DNA of 64,000 nt from NCBI RefSeq assembly GCF_002920615.1, contig NZ_PQSU01000018.1, forward strand, positions 62,001-126,000, read 5' to 3'. The DNA is from Streptomyces sp. Ru62. GTDB lineage: Bacteria > Actinomycetota > Actinomycetes > Streptomycetales > Streptomycetaceae. Positions within the stretch are counted from its first letter, which is position 1. Each line of letters begins with the position of its first letter. Of this stretch, positions 54,633-63,134 are shown one piece after another. The position numbers and the translations under genes were made by a program. The notes under the pieces are model-generated. The model did not search any database. It saw only the letters and a list, made by a program, of their open reading frames with translations, and was not told the origin of the DNA.

Positions 54633-55424
54633 TCAGCTTCTGACCAGCAGTTGGAAGTCGAAGGCGTACCGGGACGCCCGGTAGACGTGGCTGCCGTGCT
54701 CCACCGGTCGGCCCGCGTCGTCGTAGGCGGTGCGCCGCATGGTGAGCAGGGCCGCGCCCTCCGGCTCCTCCAGCAGGGCGCCCTCCTCGGCGCTCGCGGC
54801 GCGGGCGCCGATGGACTGGCGGGCGCTGTGCAGGACGATCCCGGCGGAGCGCAGCATCCGGTACAGGCCCGTGGACTCCAGCCGCTCGGTGCCGAGTTCC
54901 AGCAGGGCGGCGGGCAGGTGGTTGCGCAGGAACGCCACCGGCCGGCCGTGGGTGCGGCGCAGCCGCTCCAGTACGACGACCTCGGCGCCCTCCGGGAGGC
55001 CCAGGGCGGCGGCCACGTCGGCGGGCGCCGCGATCCGCTCGTTGCGCAGCACCCGGGTGGTCGGACCCTGTCCGGCCGACTCCAGGTCGTCGTAGAGGCT
55101 GCTGAGTTCCAGCGGGCGTCTGACCTGGCTGTGCACCACCTGCGTCCCGACCCCCCGACGCCGCACCAGCAGCCCCTTGTCGACCAGGGACTGGATCGCC
55201 TGGCGGACGGTGGGCCGGGACAACCCGAGCCGCACCGACAGGTCGACCTCGTTGCCGAGCAGATTCCCCGGCACCAGCACGCCGCGCTCGATGGCCGCCT
55301 CCAGTTGCCGGGCGAGCTGGTAGTACAACGGGACCGGGCTCGACCGGTCCAGGGCGAAGGTCACGGGATCCAGCGCGCGATCACCCGGTGCCGTTCGCTG
55401 CGGGGTGCGGTGTACTGGGCTCAT
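54633..55424 (-). CDS. GntR/HutC-family regulator
   Basis: A 263-residue regulator. The winged helix LYYQLARQLEAAIERGVLVPGNLLGNEVDLSVRLGLSRPTV (residues about 33-75; key turn SRPTVRQAI) is followed by a UTRA ligand domain with PVAFLRNHLPAALLELG and the final YAFDFQLLVRS. It is divergent from a ribose-type ABC operon, which it probably controls in response to a phosphorylated sugar or cyclitol. Confidence 0.9.
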   Translation of the reverse strand: MSPVHRTPQRTAPGDRALDPVTFALDRSSPVPLYYQLARQLEAAIERGVLVPGNLLGNEVDLSVRLGLSRPTVRQAIQSLVDKGLLVRRRGVGTQVVHSQVRRPLELSSLYDDLESAGQGPTTRVLRNERIAAPADVAAALGLPEGAEVVVLERLRRTHGRPVAFLRNHLPAALLELGTERLESTGLYRMLRSAGIVLHSARQSIGARAASAEEGALLEEPEGAALLTMRRTAYDDAGRPVEHGSHVYRASRYAFDFQLLVRS

Positions 55425-55464
55425 GTCCCTCAGGTGTAGGCCCCGGCGCCGAAGGTGTCAATGG

Positions 55465-55476
55465 TTTGTACTTACA
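55465..55476 (+). promoter_or_regulatory. Shared 12-base motif, copy 1
   Basis: TTTGTACTTACA in the GntR/ABC-transporter spacer. The same motif with one difference occurs at 63071-63082 on the opposite strand, before the dioxygenase operon. Candidate binding site of the GntR or the LacI regulator of this locus. Confidence 0.4.
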
Positions 55477-55513
55477 TTCGGACCTGCTTGTGAAATGATG
55501 TCTTAACAAAGTA

Positions 55514-55542
55514 TTGACAGCGGGCTCGACAGAGGCTTGTAT
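55514..55542 (+). promoter_or_regulatory. Sigma70-type promoter of the ABC operon
   Basis: TTGACA (55514-55519) and TTGTAT (55537-55542) are separated by 17 bp, a near-consensus vegetative promoter, about 60 nt before the binding-protein start. Confidence 0.65.
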
Positions 55543-55600
55543 CCCGTCCCAACGCAACAGCGTCCTTGCCCCGTCGCACGCACAGTGAGGTGCTGGAAAG

Positions 55601-56620
55601 ATGGACCGCTCTTCTCGTCCCCGCTCCCGCAGACTGGCCCCCCTCGTGGCGGTGGCCGCCGCGGCAGCCCTCACCCTCGCCGGCTGCTCCAGCAGTTCCG
55701 GCGGCAAGAAGGCCGAGGAGGAAGCGGCGAACCCCTCCGCGGGCAAGGCCGACACCCCCCGCATGACCGTCGCCCTGGTCACCCACCAGGCGCCCGGCGA
55801 CACCTTCTGGGACACCGTCCGCAAGGGCGCGGAGGCCGCGGCGGCCAAGGACAACATCAAGCTGATCTACTCCGCCGACCCCAACGCGGGAAACCAGGCG
55901 AACTACGTGCAGAACGCGATCGACCAGAAGGTCGACGGCATCGCGGTCACCCTGGCCAAGCCCGACGCGATGAAGGGCGCGATCGCCAAGGCCCAGCAGG
56001 CCGGCATCCCGGTGGTCGGCCTCAACTCCGGACTGAGCGACTGGAAGAAGCTCGGCCTGCTGGAGTTCTTCGGGCAGGACGAGAGCGTGGCGGGCGAGGC
56101 GTTCGGCAACAAGCTCAACACCACCGGCGCGAAGAAGATCGTCTGCGTGATCCAGGAACAGGGCAACGTGGGCCTCACCCAGCGCTGCGACGGCGTGAAG
56201 AAGACGTTCAAGGGCACCACGGACACCCTGTACGTGAACGGCACCGACATGCCGTCGGTGAAGTCGACCATCACCGCCAAGCTGAAGCAGGACAAGTCCG
56301 TCGACACCGTCGTCACCCTCGGCGCCCCCTTCGCGCTGACCGCGGTGCAGTCGGTGGGCGACGCGGGCAGCAAGGCGAAGGTGGCCACCTTCGACCTCAA
56401 CAAGGACCTGGTCAAGGCGGTGCAGAAGGGCACCATCGAGTTCGCCGTCGACCAGCAGCCCTACCTCCAGGGCTACCTGGCGGTCGACTCGCTGTGGCTC
56501 TACAAGAACAACGGCAACTACAGCGGCGGCGGTGAGCAGGCCGTGCTCACCGGCCCGGCCTTCGTGGACAAGTCCAACGTCGACAAGGTCGCCGGGTTCG
56601 CCGCGAAGGGCACCCGGTGA
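55601..56620 (+). CDS. Ribose-type ABC transporter binding lipoprotein
   Basis: A 339-residue periplasmic-binding-protein of the pentose/hexose cluster B (Peripla_BP_4). The signal peptide ends in LAGC (Cys about residue 28). MTVALVTHQAPGDTFWDTVRKGAEAAA, DGIAVTLAKPDAMKGAIAKA and GTIEFAVDQQPYLQGYLAVD are typical. The ligand is unknown; the catabolic genes nearby point to inositol or a related cyclitol or sugar acid. It begins after GGAAAG and heads a three-gene transporter operon. Confidence 0.9.
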   Translation: MDRSSRPRSRRLAPLVAVAAAAALTLAGCSSSSGGKKAEEEAANPSAGKADTPRMTVALVTHQAPGDTFWDTVRKGAEAAAAKDNIKLIYSADPNAGNQANYVQNAIDQKVDGIAVTLAKPDAMKGAIAKAQQAGIPVVGLNSGLSDWKKLGLLEFFGQDESVAGEAFGNKLNTTGAKKIVCVIQEQGNVGLTQRCDGVKKTFKGTTDTLYVNGTDMPSVKSTITAKLKQDKSVDTVVTLGAPFALTAVQSVGDAGSKAKVATFDLNKDLVKAVQKGTIEFAVDQQPYLQGYLAVDSLWLYKNNGNYSGGGEQAVLTGPAFVDKSNVDKVAGFAAKGTR

Positions 56621-57696
56621 TGAGCATGACCCAGCAGGCTGAGCCGGCGGTCGGCAGGCCGCCGGCGTCCGGCCCGAAGCAGACCGACGGCCGCACCGCC
56701 CGGCGCCCGCTGGCCCTCAGGCTGCTGGCCCGGCCCGAGGTGGGTGTCTTCCTCGGCGCCGTCGCCGTCCTGGTCTTCTTCCTGGTCACGGCGCCGCCGG
56801 TGCGCGACGGCAGCTCGATGGCGAACATCCTCTACCAGTCCTCGACCATCGGCATCATGGCCCTCCCGGTGGCCCTGCTGATGATCGGCGGGGAGTTCGA
56901 CCTCTCCTCCGGCGTCGCCGTGATCTCCTCGGCGCTCACCGCGAGCATGCTCAGCTACCAGCTCACCGTGAACGTGTGGACGGGTGTGATCGTCGCCCTG
57001 ATCGTGTCCCTCGCGATCGGCGCCTTCAACGGCTGGATGGTGGTGAAGACCGGGCTGCCCAGCTTCCTGGTCACCCTGGGCACCTTCCTGATCCTCCAGG
57101 GCACCAACCTCGCGGTCACCAAGCTGGTCACCGGCAATGTCGCCACCGACGACATCAGCGACATGGACGGCTTCGACCAGGCCCGGAAGATCTTCGCCTC
57201 CTCCTTCGACGTGGGCGGGGTCCAGGTGAAGATCACCGTGGTCTGGTGGCTGGTCTTCGCCGCCCTGGCCACCTGGGTGCTGCTGCGCACCAAGTACGGC
57301 AACTGGATCTTCGCCGTCGGCGGCAACAAGGACAGCGCCCGCGCGGTCGGTGTCCCGGTGAGGTTCACCAAGATCACCCTGTTCATGCTGGTCGGCTTCG
57401 GCGCCTGGTTCGTCGGCATGCACAACCTGTTCTCGTTCAACACCGTGCAGTCCGGCGAGGGCGTCGGCCAGGAGCTGATCTACATCGCCGCGGCCGTCAT
57501 CGGCGGCTGCCTGCTCACCGGCGGCTACGGCTCCGCGATCGGCCCGGTCTTCGGCGCCTTCATGTTCGGCATGGTGCAGCAGGGCATCGTCTACGCCGGC
57601 TGGAACCCCGACTGGTTCAAGGCCTTCCTCGGCGTGATGCTGCTCGGCGCCGTCCTGATCAATCTGTGGGTCCAGCGCACGGCGACCCGGAGGTAA
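56620..57696 (+). CDS. ABC permease, ribose/inositol type
   Basis: A 358-residue permease of the BPD_transp_2 (RbsC) family with about nine hydrophobic segments. ALLMIGGEFDLSSGVAVISSAL and GTFLILQGTNLAVTKLVTGN are conserved segments of this group. The ATG at 56620 overlaps the stop codon of the binding-protein gene by one base. It forms the channel for the sugar carried by that protein. Confidence 0.9.
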   Translation: MSMTQQAEPAVGRPPASGPKQTDGRTARRPLALRLLARPEVGVFLGAVAVLVFFLVTAPPVRDGSSMANILYQSSTIGIMALPVALLMIGGEFDLSSGVAVISSALTASMLSYQLTVNVWTGVIVALIVSLAIGAFNGWMVVKTGLPSFLVTLGTFLILQGTNLAVTKLVTGNVATDDISDMDGFDQARKIFASSFDVGGVQVKITVVWWLVFAALATWVLLRTKYGNWIFAVGGNKDSARAVGVPVRFTKITLFMLVGFGAWFVGMHNLFSFNTVQSGEGVGQELIYIAAAVIGGCLLTGGYGSAIGPVFGAFMFGMVQQGIVYAGWNPDWFKAFLGVMLLGAVLINLWVQRTATRR

Positions 57697-57699
57697 GCG

Positions 57700-58611
57700 A
57701 TGACCGACAACACCACGGGCACCCACGGCGCCGTCCTCCAGGACGGCGCGCCCACCCCCGACGGGCTCCTGGTCGAACTCCGCGGCGCCGGCAAGTCCTA
57801 CGGCAACATCCGCGCCCTGCACGGCGTCGACCTGAAGGTCCACGCCGGCCGGGTGACCTGCGTGCTCGGCGACAACGGCGCCGGCAAGTCCACCCTCATC
57901 AAGATCATCTCGGGGCTGCACCAGCACACCGAGGGCGAGTTCCTCGTCGACGGCACCCCGGTGCGCTTCACCACCCCGCGCGAAGCCCTCGACAAGGGCA
58001 TCGCCGCCGTCTACCAGGACCTCGCCACCGTCCCCCTGATGCCGGTGTGGCGGAACTTCTTCCTCGGCTCCGAGATGACCAAGGGCCCGTGGCCGCTGCG
58101 CCGGCTCGACATCGCCCGCATGAAGGAGACCGCCGACCAGGAACTGCGCAACATGGGCATCGTCCTGGACGACCTGGAACAGCCCATCGGCACCCTCTCC
58201 GGCGGCCAGCGCCAGTGCGTCGCCATCGCCCGCGCCGTCTACTTCGGCGCCCGCGTGCTCATCCTGGACGAGCCCACCGCCGCCCTCGGCGTCAAGCAGT
58301 CCGGGGTGGTGCTGAAGTACATCGCCGCCGCCCGCGACCGCGGCCTCGGCGTCATCTTCATCACCCACAACCCCCACCACGCCTACATGGTCGGCGACCA
58401 CTTCAGCGTCCTGCGCCTCGGCACCCTGGAACTGAGCGCCGAACGCAGCGAGATCGGCCTCGAAGAGCTGACCAACCACATGGCCGGCGGCGCCGAGCTC
58501 GCCGCGCTCAAGCACGAGCTGGCCCAGGTGCGCGGCGTCGACGTGGAGGAGCTGCCCGAGGAGGGCGACCTCAGCGCACCCGTGGCGACCTCCCCGGAAG
58601 GAACCCCCTGA
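57700..58611 (+). CDS. ABC ATPase, single nucleotide-binding domain
   Basis: A 303-residue ATPase. Walker A is GDNGAGKSTLIK, the signature LSGGQRQCVAIARA, Walker B VLILDEPTAALG, and the switch His is in FITHNPHH. It has one nucleotide-binding domain whereas RbsA-type proteins have two fused, so it should work as a homodimer. The C-terminal 50 residues are acidic. It lies 3 nt after the permease gene. Confidence 0.9.
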   Translation: MTDNTTGTHGAVLQDGAPTPDGLLVELRGAGKSYGNIRALHGVDLKVHAGRVTCVLGDNGAGKSTLIKIISGLHQHTEGEFLVDGTPVRFTTPREALDKGIAAVYQDLATVPLMPVWRNFFLGSEMTKGPWPLRRLDIARMKETADQELRNMGIVLDDLEQPIGTLSGGQRQCVAIARAVYFGARVLILDEPTAALGVKQSGVVLKYIAAARDRGLGVIFITHNPHHAYMVGDHFSVLRLGTLELSAERSEIGLEELTNHMAGGAELAALKHELAQVRGVDVEELPEEGDLSAPVATSPEGTP

Positions 58612-58613
58612 TC

Positions 58614-59522
58614 ATGGCGCACCCCACCCCGCTCGACCGCATCCGGGTCGGCTCCGCCCCCGACTCCTGGGGCGTCTGGTTCCCCGACGACCCCCAGCAG
58701 GTGCCCTGGGAACGCTTCCTCGACGAGGTCGCCGAGGCCGGCTACGACTGGATCGAACTCGGCCCCTACGGCTACCTCCCCACCGATCCCGCCCGGCTCA
58801 CCGACGAGGTGGCCAAGCGGAACCTGAAGGTCTCGGCGGGCACGGTCTTCACCGGCATGCACCGCGGCCCCGCCGTCTGGGAGGAGACCTGGGCGCACGT
58901 CAGCCAGGTCGCCGCGCTCACCCAGGCGATGGGCGCCCGGCACCTGGTCGTCATCCCCTCCTTCTGGCGGGACGACAAGACCGCCGAGATCCTGGAGCCG
59001 CCCGAGCTGACCGCCGGGCAGTGGGCCCATCTGACCAAGGGCATGGAACGGCTCGGCCACGAGGTCAAGGAGACCTACGGCCTGGACATCGTCGTGCACC
59101 CGCACGCCGACACCCACATCGACACCGAGGAACACGTCGAGCGCCTCCTGGACTCGACCGACAGCGAGCTGGTCAACCTCTGTCTGGACACCGGGCACTA
59201 CGCCTACTGCGGCGGGGACAGCGTCAAGCTGATCGAGACCTACGGCGAGCGCATCGGGTACCTGCACCTCAAGCAGGTCGACCCGGACGTCCTCGCCGAG
59301 GTGGTCGCGGGCGGGGTGCCGTTCGGACCGGCCGTGCAGCGCGGCGTGATGTGCGAACCGCCCTCCGGGGTCCCGGAGCTGGGGCCGGTCCTGGAGGCGG
59401 CGCAGAAGCTCGGTGTGGAGCTGTTCGCGATCGTTGAGCAGGACATGTACCCGTGCGAGCCGGACAAGCCGCTGCCCATCGCGGTACGCACCCGGCGCTT
59501 CCTGCGGTCCTGCGGGGCGTAG
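58614..59522 (+). CDS. Sugar-phosphate isomerase/epimerase-like TIM barrel (IolE/IolH group)
   Basis: A 302-residue xylose-isomerase-like TIM-barrel protein. Metal ligands are suggested by WIELGPYGYLP (Glu), VVHPHADTHIDT (His, Asp), NLCLDTGHYAYCGG (Asp-x-x-His) and the final AIVEQD (Glu). It resembles inosose dehydratase IolE or isomerases in cyclitol catabolism. It follows the transporter operon by 2 nt and is co-expressed with it. The ATG at 58614 has GGAAGGAA upstream. Confidence 0.88.
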   Translation: MAHPTPLDRIRVGSAPDSWGVWFPDDPQQVPWERFLDEVAEAGYDWIELGPYGYLPTDPARLTDEVAKRNLKVSAGTVFTGMHRGPAVWEETWAHVSQVAALTQAMGARHLVVIPSFWRDDKTAEILEPPELTAGQWAHLTKGMERLGHEVKETYGLDIVVHPHADTHIDTEEHVERLLDSTDSELVNLCLDTGHYAYCGGDSVKLIETYGERIGYLHLKQVDPDVLAEVVAGGVPFGPAVQRGVMCEPPSGVPELGPVLEAAQKLGVELFAIVEQDMYPCEPDKPLPIAVRTRRFLRSCGA

Positions 59523-59610
59523 GGTCTTTCGTTCTGGCCGGATCAGGGAGCAGGGTCTGGTGGCGCGGTGCCAGGGCCCGCGAGCCCGGCGTGATCCGAA
59601 CGAAAGGCCC
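59522..59610. repeat. MITE-like imperfect inverted repeat
   Basis: GGGTCTTTCGTTC (59522-59534) is complementary to GAACGAAAGGCCC (59598-59610) with one mismatch, and GGATCA (59540-59545) to TGATCC (59592-59597). The inside contains a further hairpin, CTGGTGGCGCGGTGCCAG. The element starts at the stop codon of the isomerase gene. It could act as a terminator; similar long hairpins with CTTTCGTTC ends are, to my recollection, repeated in Streptomyces genomes. Confidence 0.55.
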
Positions 59611-59769
59611 TGGGGGGCCGGGTGCACACGACCGGGCCGCGGTGCCGACGACCGCGGCCCGGTTCCTGCGCTGTCCCGGGGGATTCGGGCACCGAGCGGC
59701 CGGGAACCAACGGGGGCACACGGGCGTCTGACCGACAACGGGGAACGCCCGCGCGGACGGGAGGACGAG

Positions 59770-59964
59770 ATGACACACCGTACGGACCCACGCACCACAT
59801 CCCAGGACCCGACCGACGCCGCCGCCCGGCGCCGCGACCGCTTCGGCGCGCTGCCGGAGCGGATACGCCCGCAGGACACGGTGGAGACGAAGCCGGCGAC
59901 GGTGCCGGACCCGGCGCGGGACACCTACAACCCGGACGAGTGGCTGATCCGGTACTGCGGCTGA
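59770..59964 (+). CDS. Small conserved-looking protein, 64 residues
   Basis: An acidic/arginine-rich protein of 64 residues with a good ribosome binding site (GAGGACGAG). It contains RRRDRFGALPERIRPQDTVE and ends YNPDEWLIRYCG, an ending with strong codon bias and aromatic residues that suggests a real gene. No function known. It sits between the isomerase and the minus-strand dehydrogenase operon. Confidence 0.6.
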   Translation: MTHRTDPRTTSQDPTDAAARRRDRFGALPERIRPQDTVETKPATVPDPARDTYNPDEWLIRYCG

Positions 59965-60013
59965 CGGACACGCCGACGGCGCCGGGCAGCTGCCCGGCGC
60001 CGTCGGCGTGCGG

Positions 60014-61018
60014 TCAGACCGTCCGTACCTCCGCGAGGGTCACCGGCCGGTGCTCGTGCAGCGACAGCGTGCAGGCCTCCGCGATCCAGCCGGCCTCCAG
60101 GGCGTCCTCGACGGTGCACGGCGAGGTCCGGGTGCCGGCCACGACCTCGGTGAACGCGGTCAGTTCGGCGCGGTAGGCGTCGGTGAAGCGGTCCATGAAG
60201 AAGTCGTGCGGGGTGCCGGCCGGGAAGGTGATACCGGGCTCGACCGAACGCAGCGGCAGCTTGTCGTCCAGGCCGACGGCGATGGAGTCGGCGAAGCCGT
60301 GCAGTTCCATGCGCACGTCGTAACCCCGCTTGTTGTGCCGGGAGTTGGACACCACCGCGATCGTGCCGTCGTCCAGGGTCAGGATCGCCCCGGTGGTGTC
60401 GGCGTCGCCCGCCGCCTTGATGTAGTCGGCGCCCCGGTTGCCGCCCACCGCGTACACCTCGGTGACCTCACGGCCCGTCACCCAGCGGATGATGTCGAAG
60501 TCGTGCACCGAGCAGTCACGGAAGATGCCCCCGGACGCGGCGACGTAGGCGGCCGGCGGCGGCGCCGGGTCCAGGGTCGTGGACCGGACCGTGTGCAGCA
60601 TGCCCAGCTCACCGGCCTGCACGGCGGCCCGCGCGGCGACGAAGCCCGCGTCGAAGCGCCGGTTGTAGCCGATCTGGATGGGCACGGCGCTGCCCTGTAC
60701 GGCCTTCAGCACCTCGACGCCCTCCGCCATGGTGCGGGCGACCGGCTTCTCGCAGAAGACCGGGACGCCCGCCTCGACGCCGGCCAGGATCAGGGCGGGG
60801 TGGGCGTCGGTGGCCGCCGCCACGACGAGACCGTCCACGCCGGCCGCGAGCAGGGCCTCCGGCGAGTCCGCGACCTGTGCGCCGAACCGCTCAGCGGCGG
60901 CCTTGGCCGCCTCCGCGAACGGGTCGGCGACGACGAGCGACTCGACGGCGTCCAGTCCGGCGAGGGTCTCGGCGTGGAAGGCGCCGATGCGGCCGAGGCC
61001 GAGGATTCCGATACGCAT
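60014..61018 (-). CDS. Gfo/Idh/MocA oxidoreductase (inositol 2-dehydrogenase-like)
   Basis: A 334-residue NAD(P)-dependent sugar or cyclitol dehydrogenase. The Rossmann turn is GILGLGRIGAFHAETLAG, the catalytic Lys is in FCEKPVARTM and the catalytic Asp/His in CSVHDFDIIRWVTG. It resembles IolG and scyllo-inositol dehydrogenases. It is the last gene of a three-gene minus-strand operon, 32 nt after the SDR gene. Confidence 0.9.
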   Translation of the reverse strand: MRIGILGLGRIGAFHAETLAGLDAVESLVVADPFAEAAKAAAERFGAQVADSPEALLAAGVDGLVVAAATDAHPALILAGVEAGVPVFCEKPVARTMAEGVEVLKAVQGSAVPIQIGYNRRFDAGFVAARAAVQAGELGMLHTVRSTTLDPAPPPAAYVAASGGIFRDCSVHDFDIIRWVTGREVTEVYAVGGNRGADYIKAAGDADTTGAILTLDDGTIAVVSNSRHNKRGYDVRMELHGFADSIAVGLDDKLPLRSVEPGITFPAGTPHDFFMDRFTDAYRAELTAFTEVVAGTRTSPCTVEDALEAGWIAEACTLSLHEHRPVTLAEVRTV

Positions 61019-61050
61019 GCGGTACTGCTCCTAGGGTCGGTGCTGCAGTT

Positions 61051-61827
61051 CTAGTCGAGGCCGCCGAGCACGTTCTGGTCCCAGTCGATCACCGACCCGG
61101 TGACCACCCCCGACCGCTCGGACAGCAGGAAGACCACGAAGTCCGCGATTTCGTCCGGCTGGCCGAGCTTGCCCATCGGCAGCCGGGCCGCGGCCTGCTC
61201 CCGCCAGTCGTCACCGGCGCCGTGGAAGGCCCGCTGGGTGGCGTCCTCGCCCTCGGTCGCGGTCCAGCCGATGTTCAGGCCGTTGATCCGGATCCGGTCC
61301 CAGCGGTGGGCGTGCGCCGCGTTCCGGGTCAGGCCCACCAGGCCCGCCTTGGCGGCGACGTACGGCGCGAGGAACGGCTGCCCGCCGTGCGCCGACGAGG
61401 TGATGACGTTGACGATCGTGCCGGGCGCCTTGCGGGCCGTCATGTCGGCGACCGCCGCCTGCATCGCGAAGAACGGCCCCTTCAGATTGACCGCGATGTG
61501 CGCGTCGAACAGCTCCGGCGTGGTGTCCAGCAGCGTGCCCCGCGAGGTCAGCCCGGCCGAGTTCACCAGGCAGTCGATCCGGCCGTAGGCGTCCACGACC
61601 TCGGCGACCGACGCCTTCGCCTGCTCGGCGTCCGCCAGATCGGCCTGGACGTACACCGCCTCGCCGCCGGCCGCCGACAGCTCCGCCACCAGCGCCTCGC
61701 CCGGCTCCGGGCGCCGCCCGCTCACCGCCACGACGGCGCCCTCGCGCACGGCGGCCCGCGCGATGGCGGCCCCGACGCCCTGGCTGCCGCCGTTGACCAG
61801 AACGACCTTGTCGTCGAGAAGTCCCAT
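61051..61827 (-). CDS. Short-chain dehydrogenase/reductase
   Basis: A 258-residue SDR. The cofactor motif is NGGSQGVGAAIARA, the catalytic Ser is in ITSSAHGGQ and the YxxxK motif is YVAAKAGLVG. Its likely task is a second oxidation in the same sugar/cyclitol pathway as the MocA-type enzyme. It follows the PhyH-like gene by 8 nt, so the genes are coupled. Confidence 0.9.
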   Translation of the reverse strand: MGLLDDKVVLVNGGSQGVGAAIARAAVREGAVVAVSGRRPEPGEALVAELSAAGGEAVYVQADLADAEQAKASVAEVVDAYGRIDCLVNSAGLTSRGTLLDTTPELFDAHIAVNLKGPFFAMQAAVADMTARKAPGTIVNVITSSAHGGQPFLAPYVAAKAGLVGLTRNAAHAHRWDRIRINGLNIGWTATEGEDATQRAFHGAGDDWREQAAARLPMGKLGQPDEIADFVVFLLSERSGVVTGSVIDWDQNVLGGLD

Positions 61828-61835
61828 GCCCTGCC

Positions 61836-63002
61836 TCAGCTCTCCCGGCGTTCCGCCGCCGCCCGCAGTTCCTCACGCAGCCGCGCGGGCTGCCATGTCT
61901 CCCTCAGCGCCCGCCGCACCAGGTCCGCCTGCGCCGGCGGGGCCAGCCCGGCGACCGGCGGATCGCTGTCCAGGTTCGTGGGGAAGGGGTAGCCCTCGGC
62001 GCTCGCGGCGATCACGTTCTCCAGCCATTCCTCGGAGGCGCCCGCCTCCTTGCGCCGCAGCAGCACCGGGAACACCGCGTTCGCCACCGCCTCGCGGTCC
62101 ACGGTCTCCATCGCGCGGCCGAACGCGGACGAGATCTGCAGGAGGTTGGCCGTGCGCCGGACGTCCGCCGTCCGGTTGGGGCCGGCGGCGTGGAAGAGCG
62201 CCGGGTTGAAGAAGGCGGCGTCGCCCTTCGCCAGCGGGAGCTGCACGTGGTGCGCCGCGAAGTACTCCTGGAACTCCGGGAGCCGCCAGGCCAGGTAGCC
62301 CGGCTCGTACAACTGGGAGTACGGCAGGTACAGCGTCGGTCCGGAATCCACCGGCATGGCGCAGTGGGCGACCGCGCCCTGGAGAGTGAGCACGGGGGAG
62401 AGGCGGTGCACGTGGGCGGGGTAGGCGGCGGCCACCGCGTTGCTCAGGAAGCCCAGGTGGTAGTCCCGGTGCGCGGTCTGTCCGGCGCCGCCCGGGTTGA
62501 CCACGTTGACCTGGGAGGTGACCTGGTAGCCGGGGCCCAGCCAGGCCGTGGCGAGCAGCGCCAGGACGTCGTTGGCGTAGTAGTCGGCGAACGCCTCCGC
62601 GTCGTACAGGGCCGTCTTCTCCAGCGCGTTCCACACCCGGTCGTTGGCCCCCGGCGCGGCGAAGTGGTCGCCCGCGGTCGCCCCGGCGGCCCGCTGCCCG
62701 TCGATCAGCGCCTCGAACACCGCCGTGACCCGGTCGACGACGTCCGGTTCCGGGAAGGCCCCCCGGACGACGACGATCCCGGGCCCTTCGGCGAGCGCCC
62801 GCACCAGCTCGGCCCGCAGCGCGGTCCGGTCGCCGGCCGCCCGCAGCCGCTCACCCTCGTACACGAGGACGTTCTCCACGACGGACGCGGCGTGCGGATA
62901 GGCGGCCGGATCCGTGGTGCGCTCGACCAGGGCGCGGAACCCGCCGAGGTCGCAGTCCTGCTCGGACAGCCAGGCACGGCCTGGTACGGCGGCGACGGAC
63001 AT
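61836..63002 (-). CDS. PhyH-like Fe(II)/2-oxoglutarate dioxygenase
   Basis: A 388-residue protein of the phytanoyl-CoA dioxygenase family. The iron ligands are suggested by QTAHRDYHLGF (HxD) and ALFHAAGPNRTADVRR (distal His and 2-oxoglutarate Arg). The substrate is unknown; it may hydroxylate or oxidatively cleave a sugar, phosphonate or small acid that then enters the SDR and MocA steps. The start at 63002 follows GAGGGA and lacks a signal peptide. First gene of the operon. Confidence 0.85.
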   Translation of the reverse strand: MSVAAVPGRAWLSEQDCDLGGFRALVERTTDPAAYPHAASVVENVLVYEGERLRAAGDRTALRAELVRALAEGPGIVVVRGAFPEPDVVDRVTAVFEALIDGQRAAGATAGDHFAAPGANDRVWNALEKTALYDAEAFADYYANDVLALLATAWLGPGYQVTSQVNVVNPGGAGQTAHRDYHLGFLSNAVAAAYPAHVHRLSPVLTLQGAVAHCAMPVDSGPTLYLPYSQLYEPGYLAWRLPEFQEYFAAHHVQLPLAKGDAAFFNPALFHAAGPNRTADVRRTANLLQISSAFGRAMETVDREAVANAVFPVLLRRKEAGASEEWLENVIAASAEGYPFPTNLDSDPPVAGLAPPAQADLVRRALRETWQPARLREELRAAAERRES

Positions 63003-63070
63003 CGGTGTCCCTCTTTCGGTCACGGGAGCGGCGCCTTCGGTCACGGGAAGCGGCGCGGCCCTGTCATTCT

Positions 63071-63082
63071 TGTCAGTACAAA
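63071..63082 (-). promoter_or_regulatory. Shared 12-base motif, copy 2
   Basis: TTTGTACTGACA on the minus strand, in the spacer between the dioxygenase and LacI genes. It differs at one position from the motif in the GntR/transporter spacer, 7.6 kb away. Confidence 0.4.
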
Positions 63083-63134
63083 CCCCTCGAACAACCAGCA
63101 CGCGACCATCAAAAACCCCTCAAGGAGCCGGTCC

